The notes beneath the pieces were generated by a model. It was not told the DNA's origin. It saw only the letters and a program-made list of their open reading frames with translations, and made no database searches. A program made the position numbers and the translations under genes. This document shows, piece after piece, positions 9,472 through 19,232 of a DNA stretch of 64,000 nucleotides (the first letter of the stretch is position 1; each line of letters opens with the position of its first letter). The DNA is from an uncultured beta proteobacterium (GTDB lineage: Bacteria; Pseudomonadota; Gammaproteobacteria; Burkholderiales; Burkholderiaceae_C): positions 1 through 64,000 of the forward strand of contig CAIKLM010000155.1 of assembly GCA_903828235.1 (NCBI GenBank). Reading direction: 5' to 3'.

Positions 9472-11889
9472 TCAGGCCAACGCCGCGGGCGTTCCTGTGG
9501 TCGCGTTTACCGCCGCGGTGGCCGGTGGCGAGAACGCCGGATCGCGCTGCCACATGGCGGCGGCCAGTGCGGCGTCGATGCTCTGGCCGTGTTCGCCATC
9601 GCCCGGCAGCAGCAGGTCGCGGTTGTGGTGCACGCGGGCGTAGCTGGCCAGCGTGCAGCCCAGCGTTTGCTGCACGGCCGTGGCCAGCCAGTCGTACTCG
9701 GCGCGGGCCCGGGCGGCCTGCTGCGCGGGGGGCAGGTCTTCCAGGTCGTGCTCGCGCAGCAGCAGCAACTCCAGGGGCACAGCAGCGGCCGGCTGGCCGA
9801 GGCGGTGCGGGCGCACTTCGGCCAGCAGCGCCGCGCCGCCGCCGGCGGCGGGCGGGCGCTGCAGGTGGCGCACGCGCACCAGGTGCAGGCCCAGCAGCAG
9901 CAAGGTGGTGTGCAGCAGGTCCACCGGGCGTTCCACGGCCTGGCCCTCCCACACGGTAGGCAGCCGGTAGTGCAGCGGGCGCTTCAGCGCGGCGGTGGAC
10001 AGGCGCACGGGGTTGGTGGGCGCCTGCGCGTCGGCCACGGTGTCGGCCACGTAGCGCAGCAGCGCGTCGAAGCCGGCCAGCTCGCCCTGGCCTGCCGCGC
10101 CCACCGCGCCGGGCAGGGCGAGCGCGTCCAGGCTGTCTTCGTAGCGTTCGATGCGCAGCACCTGCACGATGGGCAGCGTGCGCGCGGCCCAGTGTTCGTC
10201 GGCGTCATCGCCTTCGGCGGGGTGGTGGGCCACGCCGTCCTTGGGGCGGCCGTCTTTCCACTCGGGGCAGGCCATCACCTTGGCCACGCGCGGCAAGGTG
10301 ACGGTGTCGAAATACTCGCCCTGCTCCACCAGGATGAAGCGGCGTGTGCCGCCGTCGTCGCGGTTCAGGTTGATGACGGCGTGGGCGGTGGTGCCGGAGC
10401 CGGCGAAGTAGTCGAGGACGTCACTCGGTTCGGTTGCCTCCGAAACTGATATGCAGTCCGCGACAAGATGAACAGACTTCGGAAAGGTAAATGGGGCCGC
10501 GACGACGGATTGAAGGAGGTTGTGTCCGTACTCCGCTGCGTTATAGGCAGCATCTGTCCAAACGGTCTTGAAGGCTTCCTTGGACTTGGCCAAGTAAACA
10601 ACATACTCGCCACTTCTACGGCTTTTCCTAACTTCGAGTTGCTGACGCACTGCGTCTACCGACTGACGCGCATAACGCCATTTGCGTTCAGTACCGTCAG
10701 TCGAAATCGGCCAAAGAGCGATTCTTTCGCCGTCCGAAACTTGCGAACCTGATGGATGAAAGCTGTCGGCCGGTACGTCGCCAAACTCAAGCAGCAGGCC
10801 CGAGCGGCTGACGTATATCGGGTAGAAGCAGTTCTTGGCAGTGCCACGTTCTGAGACGCTGCCAGTCTTCATCAATGGCTTTGCCTTTTCTCCTGGAAGT
10901 TGCCGCATTCCAAGCGTTGCGCCGGGGGCGAACGCAAAATGCGCAAATTTATTAGTGAAAGAAAACTCTCCTTGAACGCCGCGCGGGTTGTGGACGACAG
11001 TCACCGCAACGCGCTCTTTGTCCGCAAACGCTTGCGCCAGCACTTGAGAGAGATTGTCGTTTTCAGCCTTATCAATTGCGACGACCGTCACACCATCGGC
11101 TGAAAGCATTGCCCTTCCCGCAAGCAATCGAGAATGCATAAGCGCGCTCCAAGAGGAGTGCAGCAGATCGTTCTTGTAGAGAATCTCGGATGGGCCGGTG
11201 TTGTACGGCGGGTCGATGTACACGCACTTCACCGCTTCGCGCCACTGCGCCTGCAACCTCCGCAGCGCCGCGTAGTTATCGCCATGCACCAGCAGGCCAC
11301 CCAACGCGCCCTGTACATCCGGTACCTCGGCCAGCACCGCCCACTGGAAGGCTTCGTCGAACAGGCCCGTGTCCAGCGGCAGGTGCGGGCAGCGCGCCAG
11401 CAGCGCCGCGCCGCTGGCGGTGCTGCCGGCCGGCTCGCCCAGCCACTGCCGCCAGCGCGCCACCTGCGGCGCGTGTTCGCAGGCCTGCGCCACCAGCGCC
11501 GCGCCGGGCGCGCCTTGCCATGCCAGCCACGAGCACATCACCAGGTAATGCGCCTGCATGACGAACCTGCGCTTCTCGAACAAGGCGGCCTGCAGGTCTT
11601 CCAGCGCGGCCAGCACGGTGATGATGGCGCGGCCGATGTCGCGAGCCACGGCCAGCTTGCCGCGCTCGCGGGCGAGCGCGGCGTCGGGCACGTCCCACAG
11701 GTGCACGAACTCGGTCTGCAGGTAGTGGTCGAGCTCGTCGCGCAGGACGGCGCCCAGCTGCGGGTGCACGAAGAAGTCGGTGCTCTGGCCCTTGGCGAAG
11801 CGCAGCGCGTGGCGTTGCAGCAGCGCGGCATCCACCGGCGCGGGCAGCGTGGCCTGCGCGAACCAGGCGTTGACGAGGCGGTCTTGCAC
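9472..11889 (-). CDS. Type III-like DNA adenine methyltransferase (Mod), main part after a frameshift
   Basis: This frame holds the catalytic part (805 codons) of a site-specific N6-adenine methyltransferase. KCVYIDPPYNTG (motif IV, D at codon 226) comes before DYFAGSGTTAHAV (motif I), the beta-class order of Type III Mod proteins; the target-recognition domain lies between them. The frame opens at a GTG (11889) just after an in-frame TGA, and the upstream frame carries the natural N-terminus, so the full gene should run 12569-9472 with a one-base shift near 11890-11935. Bases about 10430-11190 are clearly AT-richer than the rest: two 60-nt rows I counted hold 31 and 33 G+C. If the shift is real the enzyme may be inactive or made as two pieces. 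Confidence 0.82.
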   Translation of the reverse strand: MQDRLVNAWFAQATLPAPVDAALLQRHALRFAKGQSTDFFVHPQLGAVLRDELDHYLQTEFVHLWDVPDAALARERGKLAVARDIGRAIITVLAALEDLQAALFEKRRFVMQAHYLVMCSWLAWQGAPGAALVAQACEHAPQVARWRQWLGEPAGSTASGAALLARCPHLPLDTGLFDEAFQWAVLAEVPDVQGALGGLLVHGDNYAALRRLQAQWREAVKCVYIDPPYNTGPSEILYKNDLLHSSWSALMHSRLLAGRAMLSADGVTVVAIDKAENDNLSQVLAQAFADKERVAVTVVHNPRGVQGEFSFTNKFAHFAFAPGATLGMRQLPGEKAKPLMKTGSVSERGTAKNCFYPIYVSRSGLLLEFGDVPADSFHPSGSQVSDGERIALWPISTDGTERKWRYARQSVDAVRQQLEVRKSRRSGEYVVYLAKSKEAFKTVWTDAAYNAAEYGHNLLQSVVAAPFTFPKSVHLVADCISVSEATEPSDVLDYFAGSGTTAHAVINLNRDDGGTRRFILVEQGEYFDTVTLPRVAKVMACPEWKDGRPKDGVAHHPAEGDDADEHWAARTLPIVQVLRIERYEDSLDALALPGAVGAAGQGELAGFDALLRYVADTVADAQAPTNPVRLSTAALKRPLHYRLPTVWEGQAVERPVDLLHTTLLLLGLHLVRVRHLQRPPAAGGGAALLAEVRPHRLGQPAAAVPLELLLLREHDLEDLPPAQQAARARAEYDWLATAVQQTLGCTLASYARVHHNRDLLLPGDGEHGQSIDAALAAAMWQRDPAFSPPATAAVNATTGTPAALA

Positions 11890-12569
11890 GCTGGCGCCTT
11901 CGGCGGCGGAGCGTCGTCGGCATCGGGGGCGTCAGCGGCTGCAGCGGCAGGTTCATCGGACGCGCCGCCCCGGGCCTTGCGCAGGGCGCCCGCGGCCTTG
12001 GCTTCGGCCTCGGTCAGCGCGCGGTGCTCGAAGGCCAGCCGCCATTCCCCGGGGTGGGCCGTACCCGGCGCGTGCAGCGCCACCGGCAGGTAGTGGCGCT
12101 GCGCCCCCTTGGCGTTGTCGCGCTCCACGCTCGCCGCCTGCACCACCAGGCGCACGCGCGTGCCATCGGCCTGCTTGTAGGCGTAGGCGGCGAAGCGCTC
12201 GCCGCTCTTTACGTAGTGGCTGCCCTTGGTGGCCCAGTGGAAGTGGGTGTCGCTGCCGTCGTACGGCACGCTGTAACGCCCGGCCTTGCCACGGCGCTGG
12301 CGGGGCAGGAAGTCGCCGCTGTCGTAGTAGCGCGAGAAGAAGGTGTACAGGGCGTTGTAGACGCGGGCTTCCTCGTCCTCGGTGGCTTCGCCGGGCAGCC
12401 TGGCCAGCGTGGCGGTGATGCGCGCCGGCAGCTCGGTGGCGAGGAAGGCCTCCAGCGCCGCGCGGCGGTGGTTGAGCACGCGGTAGATGCCGAAATCCAG
12501 CTCGGCGGCGTCAAGCTCGAGGATGTCGCGCTTGAGCAGTTCCAGGAAGCGGTGGCGGGCGGTGCTCAT
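11538..12569 (-). CDS. N-terminal part of the frameshifted Mod methyltransferase
   Basis: The first 225 or so codons (12569 to about 11895) look like the authentic N-terminus of the methyltransferase: LDFGIYRVLNHRR, a helical stretch, and YDGSDTHFHWATKGSHYVKS. After AAAADAPDADDAPPPK the translation turns into low-complexity Arg/Ser/Cys-rich sequence, a sign of the wrong frame, while the neighbouring frame continues with EGASVQDRLVNAWF. The crossing point lies in an Ala/Pro-rich linker of CCG/GCC repeats with one C5 run. The ATG at 12569 overlaps the stop of the preceding small gene as ATGA. Either a real mutation, a phase-variable site or a sequencing error would explain it; the frame past 11895 should not be trusted as protein. 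Confidence 0.7.
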   Translation of the reverse strand: MSTARHRFLELLKRDILELDAAELDFGIYRVLNHRRAALEAFLATELPARITATLARLPGEATEDEEARVYNALYTFFSRYYDSGDFLPRQRRGKAGRYSVPYDGSDTHFHWATKGSHYVKSGERFAAYAYKQADGTRVRLVVQAASVERDNAKGAQRHYLPVALHAPGTAHPGEWRLAFEHRALTEAEAKAAGALRKARGGASDEPAAAAADAPDADDAPPPKAPACKTASSTPGSRRPRCPRRWMPRCCNATRCASPRARAPTSSCTRSWAPSCATSSTTTCRPSSCTCGTCPTPRSPASAASWPWLATSAAPSSPCWPRWKTCRPPCSRSAGSSCRRITW

Positions 12570-12910
12570 GGCGTGCTGATGGGGTAAGCCGAGGCTTGGT
12601 GTTCAGGCTGCAGGCGCAGGCCTTCGTCGCTGAACTGGGCTTGCCCGGCGGGCAGCAGGTGCTGAAGCTGGCCGTCGGTGAACTTGGCTTCGAAGCGGTG
12701 CAGCAGGCCATCGCTGCCCAGGCCGTGGACGTGCAGCACGCCGTGGAAGCCGGTGTCGCGGCCTTCGGTCTGCAGCAGGCGGCCTTGGGCCGTGAGCGTG
12801 TACTCGCTCAAGGTACAGCCCAGGGATTTGGTTTGCCAGTCGGCCTCAACCGCCACGCCGTCGGGCAAGGGAACCGGCCGCTTGCAGCGCAGGGTGTCGA
12901 AGAGGCCCAT
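12566..12910 (-). CDS. Small conserved protein of the R-M operon, function unknown
   Basis: A 114-residue acidic protein starting MGLFDTLRCKRPVPLP, then WQTKSLGCTLSEYTLTAQGRLL and a beta-rich remainder (GFHGVLHVHG, HRFEAKFTDGQL). I recall similar short proteins with the MGLFDT...YTLTADGRL pattern near phage and restriction genes, but know no assigned function. It has no membrane segment or signal peptide. It sits 1 nt after vapC and overlaps the methyltransferase start by 4 nt, so it is translated as part of the island, which argues for a role with the R-M proteins (for example protein-protein or DNA-end binding). That role is inference only. Confidence 0.72.
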   Translation of the reverse strand: MGLFDTLRCKRPVPLPDGVAVEADWQTKSLGCTLSEYTLTAQGRLLQTEGRDTGFHGVLHVHGLGSDGLLHRFEAKFTDGQLQHLLPAGQAQFSDEGLRLQPEHQASAYPISTP

Positions 12911-12911
12911 G

Positions 12912-13352
12912 TCAGCCTTGCTCCGGTGCCAGCGGCGTGGGCTGGAACGGGTTGAGCACGCGCACGCCGCCGTAGTCCTGCCCCGGGACCATGTCTTCGC
13001 TGACCACGGTATGCGCCCCCAGCCGGCGCGCGGCACACAGGATGGCCGCGTCCCAGTGCGAGATGTAGTGCCGGTGGCGCAGGGCCAGCGCCTCGAGCAC
13101 GGTGTCGCGGTCGACCGCCACCACGGGCCGGCGCGCCGCGATGCTTTCGACCAGCGCCTGCGCCGCCGTGGGCAGCAGGCCGTGCCGCGGCTGCCGGGCC
13201 TGCGCGTACAGCTCCATCAGCACTTGGGTGGAGACGCCCCAGTCGGTGCGGGCCGTCCATGCGCGCGCAGCTTCTCGCTTGGGTTGGTGGTCTTGTGCCA
13301 ACGAGGTGGCGTACACGAGGATGTTGGTGTCGAGGAAGTAGGGGGTGGCCAT
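12912..13352 (-). CDS. VapC-family PIN-domain ribonuclease toxin
   Basis: A 146-residue PIN-domain protein. The acidic residues expected to bind Mg ions are present: D8 in YFLDTN, E47 in LMELYA, D101 in HWDAAIL, with D120 in SEDM as a candidate fourth. VapC/FitB toxins cut RNA, usually tRNA or rRNA, when released from their antitoxin. The gene follows its antitoxin by 21 nt and is followed after 1 nt by the small operon protein. The intact active site suggests a working toxin. It could act as an addiction module that keeps the island, or as a back-up that fires when the R-M system fails. Confidence 0.9.
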   Translation of the reverse strand: MATPYFLDTNILVYATSLAQDHQPKREAARAWTARTDWGVSTQVLMELYAQARQPRHGLLPTAAQALVESIAARRPVVAVDRDTVLEALALRHRHYISHWDAAILCAARRLGAHTVVSEDMVPGQDYGGVRVLNPFQPTPLAPEQG

Positions 13353-13373
13353 GCGTTCGTCGACCTGCTGGCT

Positions 13374-13802
13374 TCAGCGGGGCCGCGCAGACCCGGCGGC
13401 GCGGGCCTGGCGCAACTCGGCTTCGCGGGCGTCGAAGTCCAACTCGCGTGCAAGCGCACGGTCGTGCAACTGATCGCGCGTGAGCAAAGGTGCCTGGCCC
13501 CAGCGGCTGCCTTCAACGATGCGGTCGAGCTCGGCCAGCAGCCCGTCGGCCTGCGCCGCCTCGGTGCCGGCGCCAGCGGCCTTGCCCGGGTGCCTGGGTG
13601 AGGTCGCGTAGCTGGCTTCGGGCTCTTCAATGCTTTTGGCGGGGCCGCTGTCTGGCGCATCCGCCGGCGTGGGCCCCAGGGCCGCGCTTTCCACGATGGC
13701 CATCAGCTCGCGCTGCAGCGACCGGTGATTGCGTTGCGCACGCTCGCGCAGCCGGCGCGCGAGGGCGTCGGGCACGTCCTTGATCGACAAGCTGACCGCC
13801 AT
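13374..13802 (-). CDS. FitA/VapB-like ribbon-helix-helix antitoxin
   Basis: A 142-residue protein whose first 40 residues form an Arc/FitA-type ribbon-helix-helix domain (MAVSLSIKDVPDALARRL, then NHRSLQRELMAIVE). The tail contains LLTRDQLHDRALARELDFD, a charged segment suited to block the VapC active site. It is longer than typical FitA antitoxins (about 80 residues); the extra middle part is Pro/Ala/Glu-rich and probably flexible. The start ATG at 13802 has a good GGAGG ribosome-binding site and is preceded by a 28-bp palindrome that looks like its operator. It is the first gene of the island and probably autoregulates it. Confidence 0.85.
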   Translation of the reverse strand: MAVSLSIKDVPDALARRLRERAQRNHRSLQRELMAIVESAALGPTPADAPDSGPAKSIEEPEASYATSPRHPGKAAGAGTEAAQADGLLAELDRIVEGSRWGQAPLLTRDQLHDRALARELDFDAREAELRQARAAGSARPR

Positions 13803-13810
13803 CAGCGCCT

Positions 13811-13838
13811 CCAGAATGGAACCATGGTGCCATTCTGG
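13811..13838. promoter_or_regulatory. 28-bp palindrome, probable antitoxin operator
   Basis: Outer arms CCAGAATGG (13811-13819) and CCATTCTGG (13830-13838) flank an inner CCATGG palindrome (13822-13827), giving a nearly perfect dyad of three half-site pairs. It ends 8 nt before the antitoxin start codon and partly adjoins its ribosome-binding site. Ribbon-helix-helix antitoxins typically bind such dyads to repress their own operon. Binding here is inference. Confidence 0.6.
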
Positions 13839-13891
13839 CGCCACGGTCAGGGGGAAGCAAGGCGCCGACAGGACCGGCGCCTTCGGCACGC

Positions 13892-15325
<1,434 letters not shown>

Positions 15326-15420
15326 GGATGCAGGCTCCAACGGAGGGTCGTTGACGGGCCTGCACGTGGCGGCGGGGAGGGGGAATTCACGTCCACTCAC
15401 CCACGAGAAGCCTCGTGCAG

Positions 15421-15486
15421 GTGAGCGCGGTTGCAAGGAAGGGCTCCGAGCCTGGCCTTCGGGATGAAGGTTGCAACGCTCCTCGG
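15421..15486 (-). promoter_or_regulatory. S-adenosylhomocysteine (SAH) riboswitch
   Basis: Read on the minus strand from 15486, the leader carries CCGAGGAGCGTTGCAACC, then CCAGGCTCGG, then TTGCAACCGCGCTCAC. CCGAG pairs with CTCGG (P1), and GAGCG of the first block can pair with CGCTC of the last block as the pseudoknot. This is the SAH riboswitch consensus known from Betaproteobacteria and Pseudomonas, and it sits upstream of ahcY as expected; SAH binding should turn expression on. The 330-bp gap between ahcY and the divergent SDR gene holds this element and, presumably, both promoters; I see no further gene in it. Confidence 0.93.
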
Positions 15487-15655
15487 CAGCAGCTGCGGAG
15501 TGTAGCGAATCCCCCGCCCGCGCGGGGTGTGCAGGATTGAACACCCGGGCCGGCGGCGCTGGGGCGGCAGGCCCGACGCGATTGCTGACCTCGATCAAAA
15601 CCCCATTCGGCAAGGCCCCGACACTGCGCCGCGTCGTTCACCACCGGAGCAGCCC

Positions 15656-16405
15656 ATGCCCACCCAACCCGTCGCCCTCGTCACCGGTGCCGCCTCCGGC
15701 ATCGGCCGTGCCATCGCCCTGGCGCAGGCCCGCGCCGGCTGGCGCGTCGTCGTCTCCGACCTCGACGAGGCCGGCGGCGAAGCCACCGTCGCGCTGGTGC
15801 AGGCCGCGGGCGGCGAGGCGCTGTTCGTGGCCGCCGACGTGGCCGTCCCGGCCGACCACGAGCGCCTGGTGGCCGCCGCCGAGCGCCACTTCGGCGGCCT
15901 GCACATGGCCTGCAACAACGCCGGCATCGGCGGCGACCTGGCACCCACCGCCGACTACCCGCTTGAGGCCTGGCAGCGCGTCATCGACGTCAACCTCTCG
16001 GGCGTGTTCTACGGCATGCGCCAGCAGATCCCGGCGCTGCTGCGATCGGGCGGCGGCGCCATCGTCAACGTGTCGTCGATCCTGGGCCAGGTGGCGTTCG
16101 CCGGCGCCCCGGCCTACACCGCGGCCAAGCACGGGGTGGTGGGCCTGACGCGCGCCGCGGCGCTGGACTACGGCGCGCAGGGCGTGCGCGTCAACGCCGT
16201 CGGCCCGGCCTTCATCCACACGCCAATGATCGAGCGGCTCGAGCAGGACCCGGCCACGCAGGCCGCGCTGGTGGCCATGCACCCGCTGGGCCGCATCGGC
16301 CGGCCCGAGGAGGTGGCCGAGCTGGTGCTGTGGCTGGGCTCGCCGGCGGCCTCGTTCGTCACGGGCGCCTACTACCCGGTGGACGGCGGGTTCCTTGCCC
16401 GCTGA
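15656..16405 (+). CDS. Short-chain dehydrogenase/reductase
   Basis: A 249-residue classical [11 protein letters not shown] is the nucleotide-binding loop (residues about 10-17), NNAG follows at about 89, the catalytic Tyr-x3-Lys is in YTAAKHG with the serine in NVSSIL upstream, and the protein ends with the usual [13 protein letters not shown] tail. A DLDE stretch after beta-strand 2 suggests an acidic residue and so NAD(H) rather than NADP(H). The substrate is unknown. It is divergent from ahcY and its last 11 nt overlap the following P-type ATPase gene; a functional link between the two is not obvious. Confidence 0.92.
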   Translation: MPTQPVALVTGAASGIGRAIALAQARAGWRVVVSDLDEAGGEATVALVQAAGGEALFVAADVAVPADHERLVAAAERHFGGLHMACNNAGIGGDLAPTADYPLEAWQRVIDVNLSGVFYGMRQQIPALLRSGGGAIVNVSSILGQVAFAGAPAYTAAKHGVVGLTRAAALDYGAQGVRVNAVGPAFIHTPMIERLEQDPATQAALVAMHPLGRIGRPEEVAELVLWLGSPAASFVTGAYYPVDGGFLAR

Positions 16406-19136
16406 GCGAGCTTCCGCCTCCCCGGCCCGGCCGGCCTGGCACGCGCTGGAGGCCGAGCGCGTCCTGGCCGAACTGGCCGCCCCCGCCGAGGGGCTGGGCA
16501 CCGTCGAGGCCGCACGCCGGCTGGCCCTGCACGGCCCCAACCGCCTGCCCGAGGCCCCGCGCCCGGGCCCGCTGGCGCGGCTGCTGCGTCAGTTCGACAA
16601 CCTGCTGCTGTACGTGCTGATGGCCGCGGCGCTGGTGACGGCGCTGATGGGGCATCTCGTGGACACGGCGGTGATCGCCGCCGTCGTGCTGCTCAACGCG
16701 CTGATCGGCTTCGTGCAGGAGGGCAAGGCCGAGAAGTCGCTCGACGCCATCCGCCGCCTGCTGGCACCGCACGCGCGCGTGCTGCGCGACGGCCATGCCC
16801 ACGACGTCGAGGCCAGCACCCTGGTGCCCGGCGACGTGGTGCTGCTCGCCAGCGGCGACAGCCTGCCGGCCGACGTGCGCCTGCTGCAGGCGCGGCACCT
16901 GCACGTCGACGAGTCGGCGCTGACCGGCGAGTCCGTGCCGGCGTCCAAGCGGGCCGACGCCGTGCCCGAGGCCAGCGCCATCGGCGACCGGCGCTGCATG
17001 GCCTATGCCGGCACGCTGGTCACGCAGGGGCAGGCGCGGGCCGTGGTGGTGGCCACCGGCGCCGACACCGAGATCGGCCGCATCGGCCACCTGATCGAGG
17101 CCGTGGAGGCCGGCACCACGCCGCTCCTGGCGCGCATGAGCGAGTTCGGCCGCGTGCTCACGGTCGCCGTGCTGGCGGCCGCGGCGCTGCTGTTCGCCTT
17201 CGGCTGGGGCGTGCGCGGCATGCCGCCGGCCGAGGTGTTCATGGCCGCCGTGGGCCTGGCCGTGGCGGCCATCCCCGAGGGCCTGCCGGCGATCATGACC
17301 ATCGCGCTGGCCATCGGCGTGCAGCGCATGGCGGCGCGCCACGCGGTGGTGCGCCGGCTGCCGGCCGTGGAGACGCTGGGCTCGGTCACGGTGATCTGCT
17401 CCGACAAGACCGGCACGCTCACCCGCAACGAGATGACGGTGCAGCAGGTGGTGCTGGCCGGGCTGACACTGGAGGTCGGCGGCGCCGGCTACGCGCCCCA
17501 GGGCCCGTTGCCGCCCGTCGCGCACGCGGCGCTGGGCCCCTTGGCGGACGTGGCCGCGCTGTGCAACGACGCCAGCGTGCTCGAGCGCGACGGCCTGTGG
17601 CGGCTGTCGGGCGATCCCACCGAAGGCGCCCTCGTCACCCTGGCCATGAAGGCCGGCGTGGAGCCGGCGCTGCGCCGGCTCGAGAGGCCCCGGCTGGAGG
17701 TGATCCCCTTCGAGTCGGAGCACCGCTACATGGCCACGCTGCACGCCACGGCCGACGGCGGCACCGAGGCCCTGGTGAAGGGCGCGCCCGAGCGGGTGCT
17801 GGCCATGTGCGCCTGGCAGCTCGCGGCCGGCGGCCGCGCCGAGCCGCTGGACGCCGCCGCCTGGCAGGCCGCCGTCGACGCGCAGGCCCGCGCCGGCCGC
17901 CGCGTGCTGGCGCTGGCCCGTCGCGCGCTGCCGCCCGGCCAGGCCACGCTGGACCACGACCACGTCGAGCAGGGCCTGGAGCTGCTGGGCCTGGTCGGCA
18001 TCATCGACCCGCCGCGCGAGGAGGCCGTGCGGGCCGTGCGGCAGTGCCACGAGGCCGGCATCCGCGTGGTCATGATCACCGGCGACCACGCGGTGACCGC
18101 CGCCGCCATCGCGGCTCAGCTGGGCCTGGCGGCCCCCGGGGCGGCGGCCCGCGCGGTGACGGGCCCCGAGATCGAGGCCCTGGACGACGCCGCGCTGGGC
18201 GAGCTCGTGGCCGGCACGGCGGTGTTCGCGCGCGCCAGCCCCGAGCACAAGCTGCGCCTGGTGCGCGCGCTGCGCGCCCGCGGCGAGGTCGTGGCCATGA
18301 CCGGCGACGGCGTCAACGACGCCCCGGCGCTGAAGCAGGCCGACGTGGGCGTGGCCATGGGCCTGAAGGGCACCGAGGCGGCCAAGCAGGCCGGCGCCAT
18401 CGTGCTGGCCGACGACAACTTCGCGTCCATCGCGCAGGCCGTGCAGGAGGGGCGCACGGTCTACGACAACCTGCGCAAGACCGTGACCTTCCTGCTGCCG
18501 GTCAACGGGGGCGAGTCGCTCTCGTTGCTGGTGGCGGTGCTGCTGGGCACGACGCTGCCGATCGCGCCGGCGCAGATCCTGTGGGTCAACATGGTCAGCT
18601 CCGTCGCGCTGGCGCTGGTGCTGGCCTTCGAGCCGCCCGAGGCCGACGTGATGAGCCGCCCGCCGCGGCCGCCCGGCGAGCCGCTGCTGTCGCGCTTCCT
18701 GCTGTGGCGCGTGGGTTTCGTCTCGGCGCTGTTCCTGGCCGGCATCTTCGGGCTGCACGCCTGGGCGCTGGAACGCGGCCTGGACGAGGCCACCGCCCGC
18801 ACCGTGGCCGTGAACGCCCTCGTGTGCATGGAGGTCTTCTATCTGTTCAGCGTGCGCTACCTGAAGGCGCCGTCGTTCACGGTCGAGGGCGTCAAGGGCA
18901 CGCCGCGCGTGCTGGCGGCGGTGGCCGCGGTGGTGCTGCTGCAGCTGGGCTTCACCTATGCGCCGTTCATGCAGCGGCTGTTCGGCAGCGCGGCGCTGCC
19001 GCCCGAGGTGCTGCCGGCCGTGCTGGGCGCCGGCGTGGCGGTGCTGCTGGTGCTGGAGGTGGAGAAGGCGCTGCTGCGCCGCCTGGGCCTGGGCGGCGCC
19101 GAGGCCCGTTCGTTCGCGCCGCGGCGCGGTTCATGA
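16395..19136 (+). CDS. Cation-transporting P-type ATPase (P2-like), ion uncertain
   Basis: A 913-residue inner-membrane pump with a complete P-type core: TGES actuator loop (around residue 178), PEGLP in TM4 (294-298), the phosphorylated aspartate D337 in [13 protein letters not shown] for ATP binding, and [17 protein letters not shown] in the hinge. There are about ten membrane segments and an N-terminal cation-ATPase domain ([10 protein letters not shown]). In TM6 it reads [20 protein letters not shown], where calcium pumps of the SERCA type have an acidic residue, so calcium is not a safe guess. The start is a TTG at 16395 overlapping the SDR stop; it gives a natural 14-residue lead before the first domain. 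No chaperone or regulator lies nearby. Confidence 0.88.
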   Translation: MPAERASASPARPAWHALEAERVLAELAAPAEGLGTVEAARRLALHGPNRLPEAPRPGPLARLLRQFDNLLLYVLMAAALVTALMGHLVDTAVIAAVVLLNALIGFVQEGKAEKSLDAIRRLLAPHARVLRDGHAHDVEASTLVPGDVVLLASGDSLPADVRLLQARHLHVDESALTGESVPASKRADAVPEASAIGDRRCMAYAGTLVTQGQARAVVVATGADTEIGRIGHLIEAVEAGTTPLLARMSEFGRVLTVAVLAAAALLFAFGWGVRGMPPAEVFMAAVGLAVAAIPEGLPAIMTIALAIGVQRMAARHAVVRRLPAVETLGSVTVICSDKTGTLTRNEMTVQQVVLAGLTLEVGGAGYAPQGPLPPVAHAALGPLADVAALCNDASVLERDGLWRLSGDPTEGALVTLAMKAGVEPALRRLERPRLEVIPFESEHRYMATLHATADGGTEALVKGAPERVLAMCAWQLAAGGRAEPLDAAAWQAAVDAQARAGRRVLALARRALPPGQATLDHDHVEQGLELLGLVGIIDPPREEAVRAVRQCHEAGIRVVMITGDHAVTAAAIAAQLGLAAPGAAARAVTGPEIEALDDAALGELVAGTAVFARASPEHKLRLVRALRARGEVVAMTGDGVNDAPALKQADVGVAMGLKGTEAAKQAGAIVLADDNFASIAQAVQEGRTVYDNLRKTVTFLLPVNGGESLSLLVAVLLGTTLPIAPAQILWVNMVSSVALALVLAFEPPEADVMSRPPRPPGEPLLSRFLLWRVGFVSALFLAGIFGLHAWALERGLDEATARTVAVNALVCMEVFYLFSVRYLKAPSFTVEGVKGTPRVLAAVAAVVLLQLGFTYAPFMQRLFGSAALPPEVLPAVLGAGVAVLLVLEVEKALLRRLGLGGAEARSFAPRRGS

Positions 19137-19232
19137 CGCGGCCGCGGCCGTTCGTCGCGCGGCGGCCACCCGCGCGGCGGAGGCGCTGAAGAATCGGGTT
19201 TCCATCCATCAGCCGCCCCCAAGGAGCCCCGC

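Noticed and set aside
6083..9643. A very long open frame on the plus strand opposite the Res gene (1186 codons)
   Set aside because: Composition is Gln/His/Arg/Ala-rich without any domain, as expected from the antisense of a high-GC gene; the minus strand has clear helicase and nuclease motifs.
16359..18758. A 799-codon minus-strand frame opposite the P-type ATPase
   Set aside because: Low-complexity His/Gly/Arg/Gln sequence; the plus strand carries all P-type motifs.
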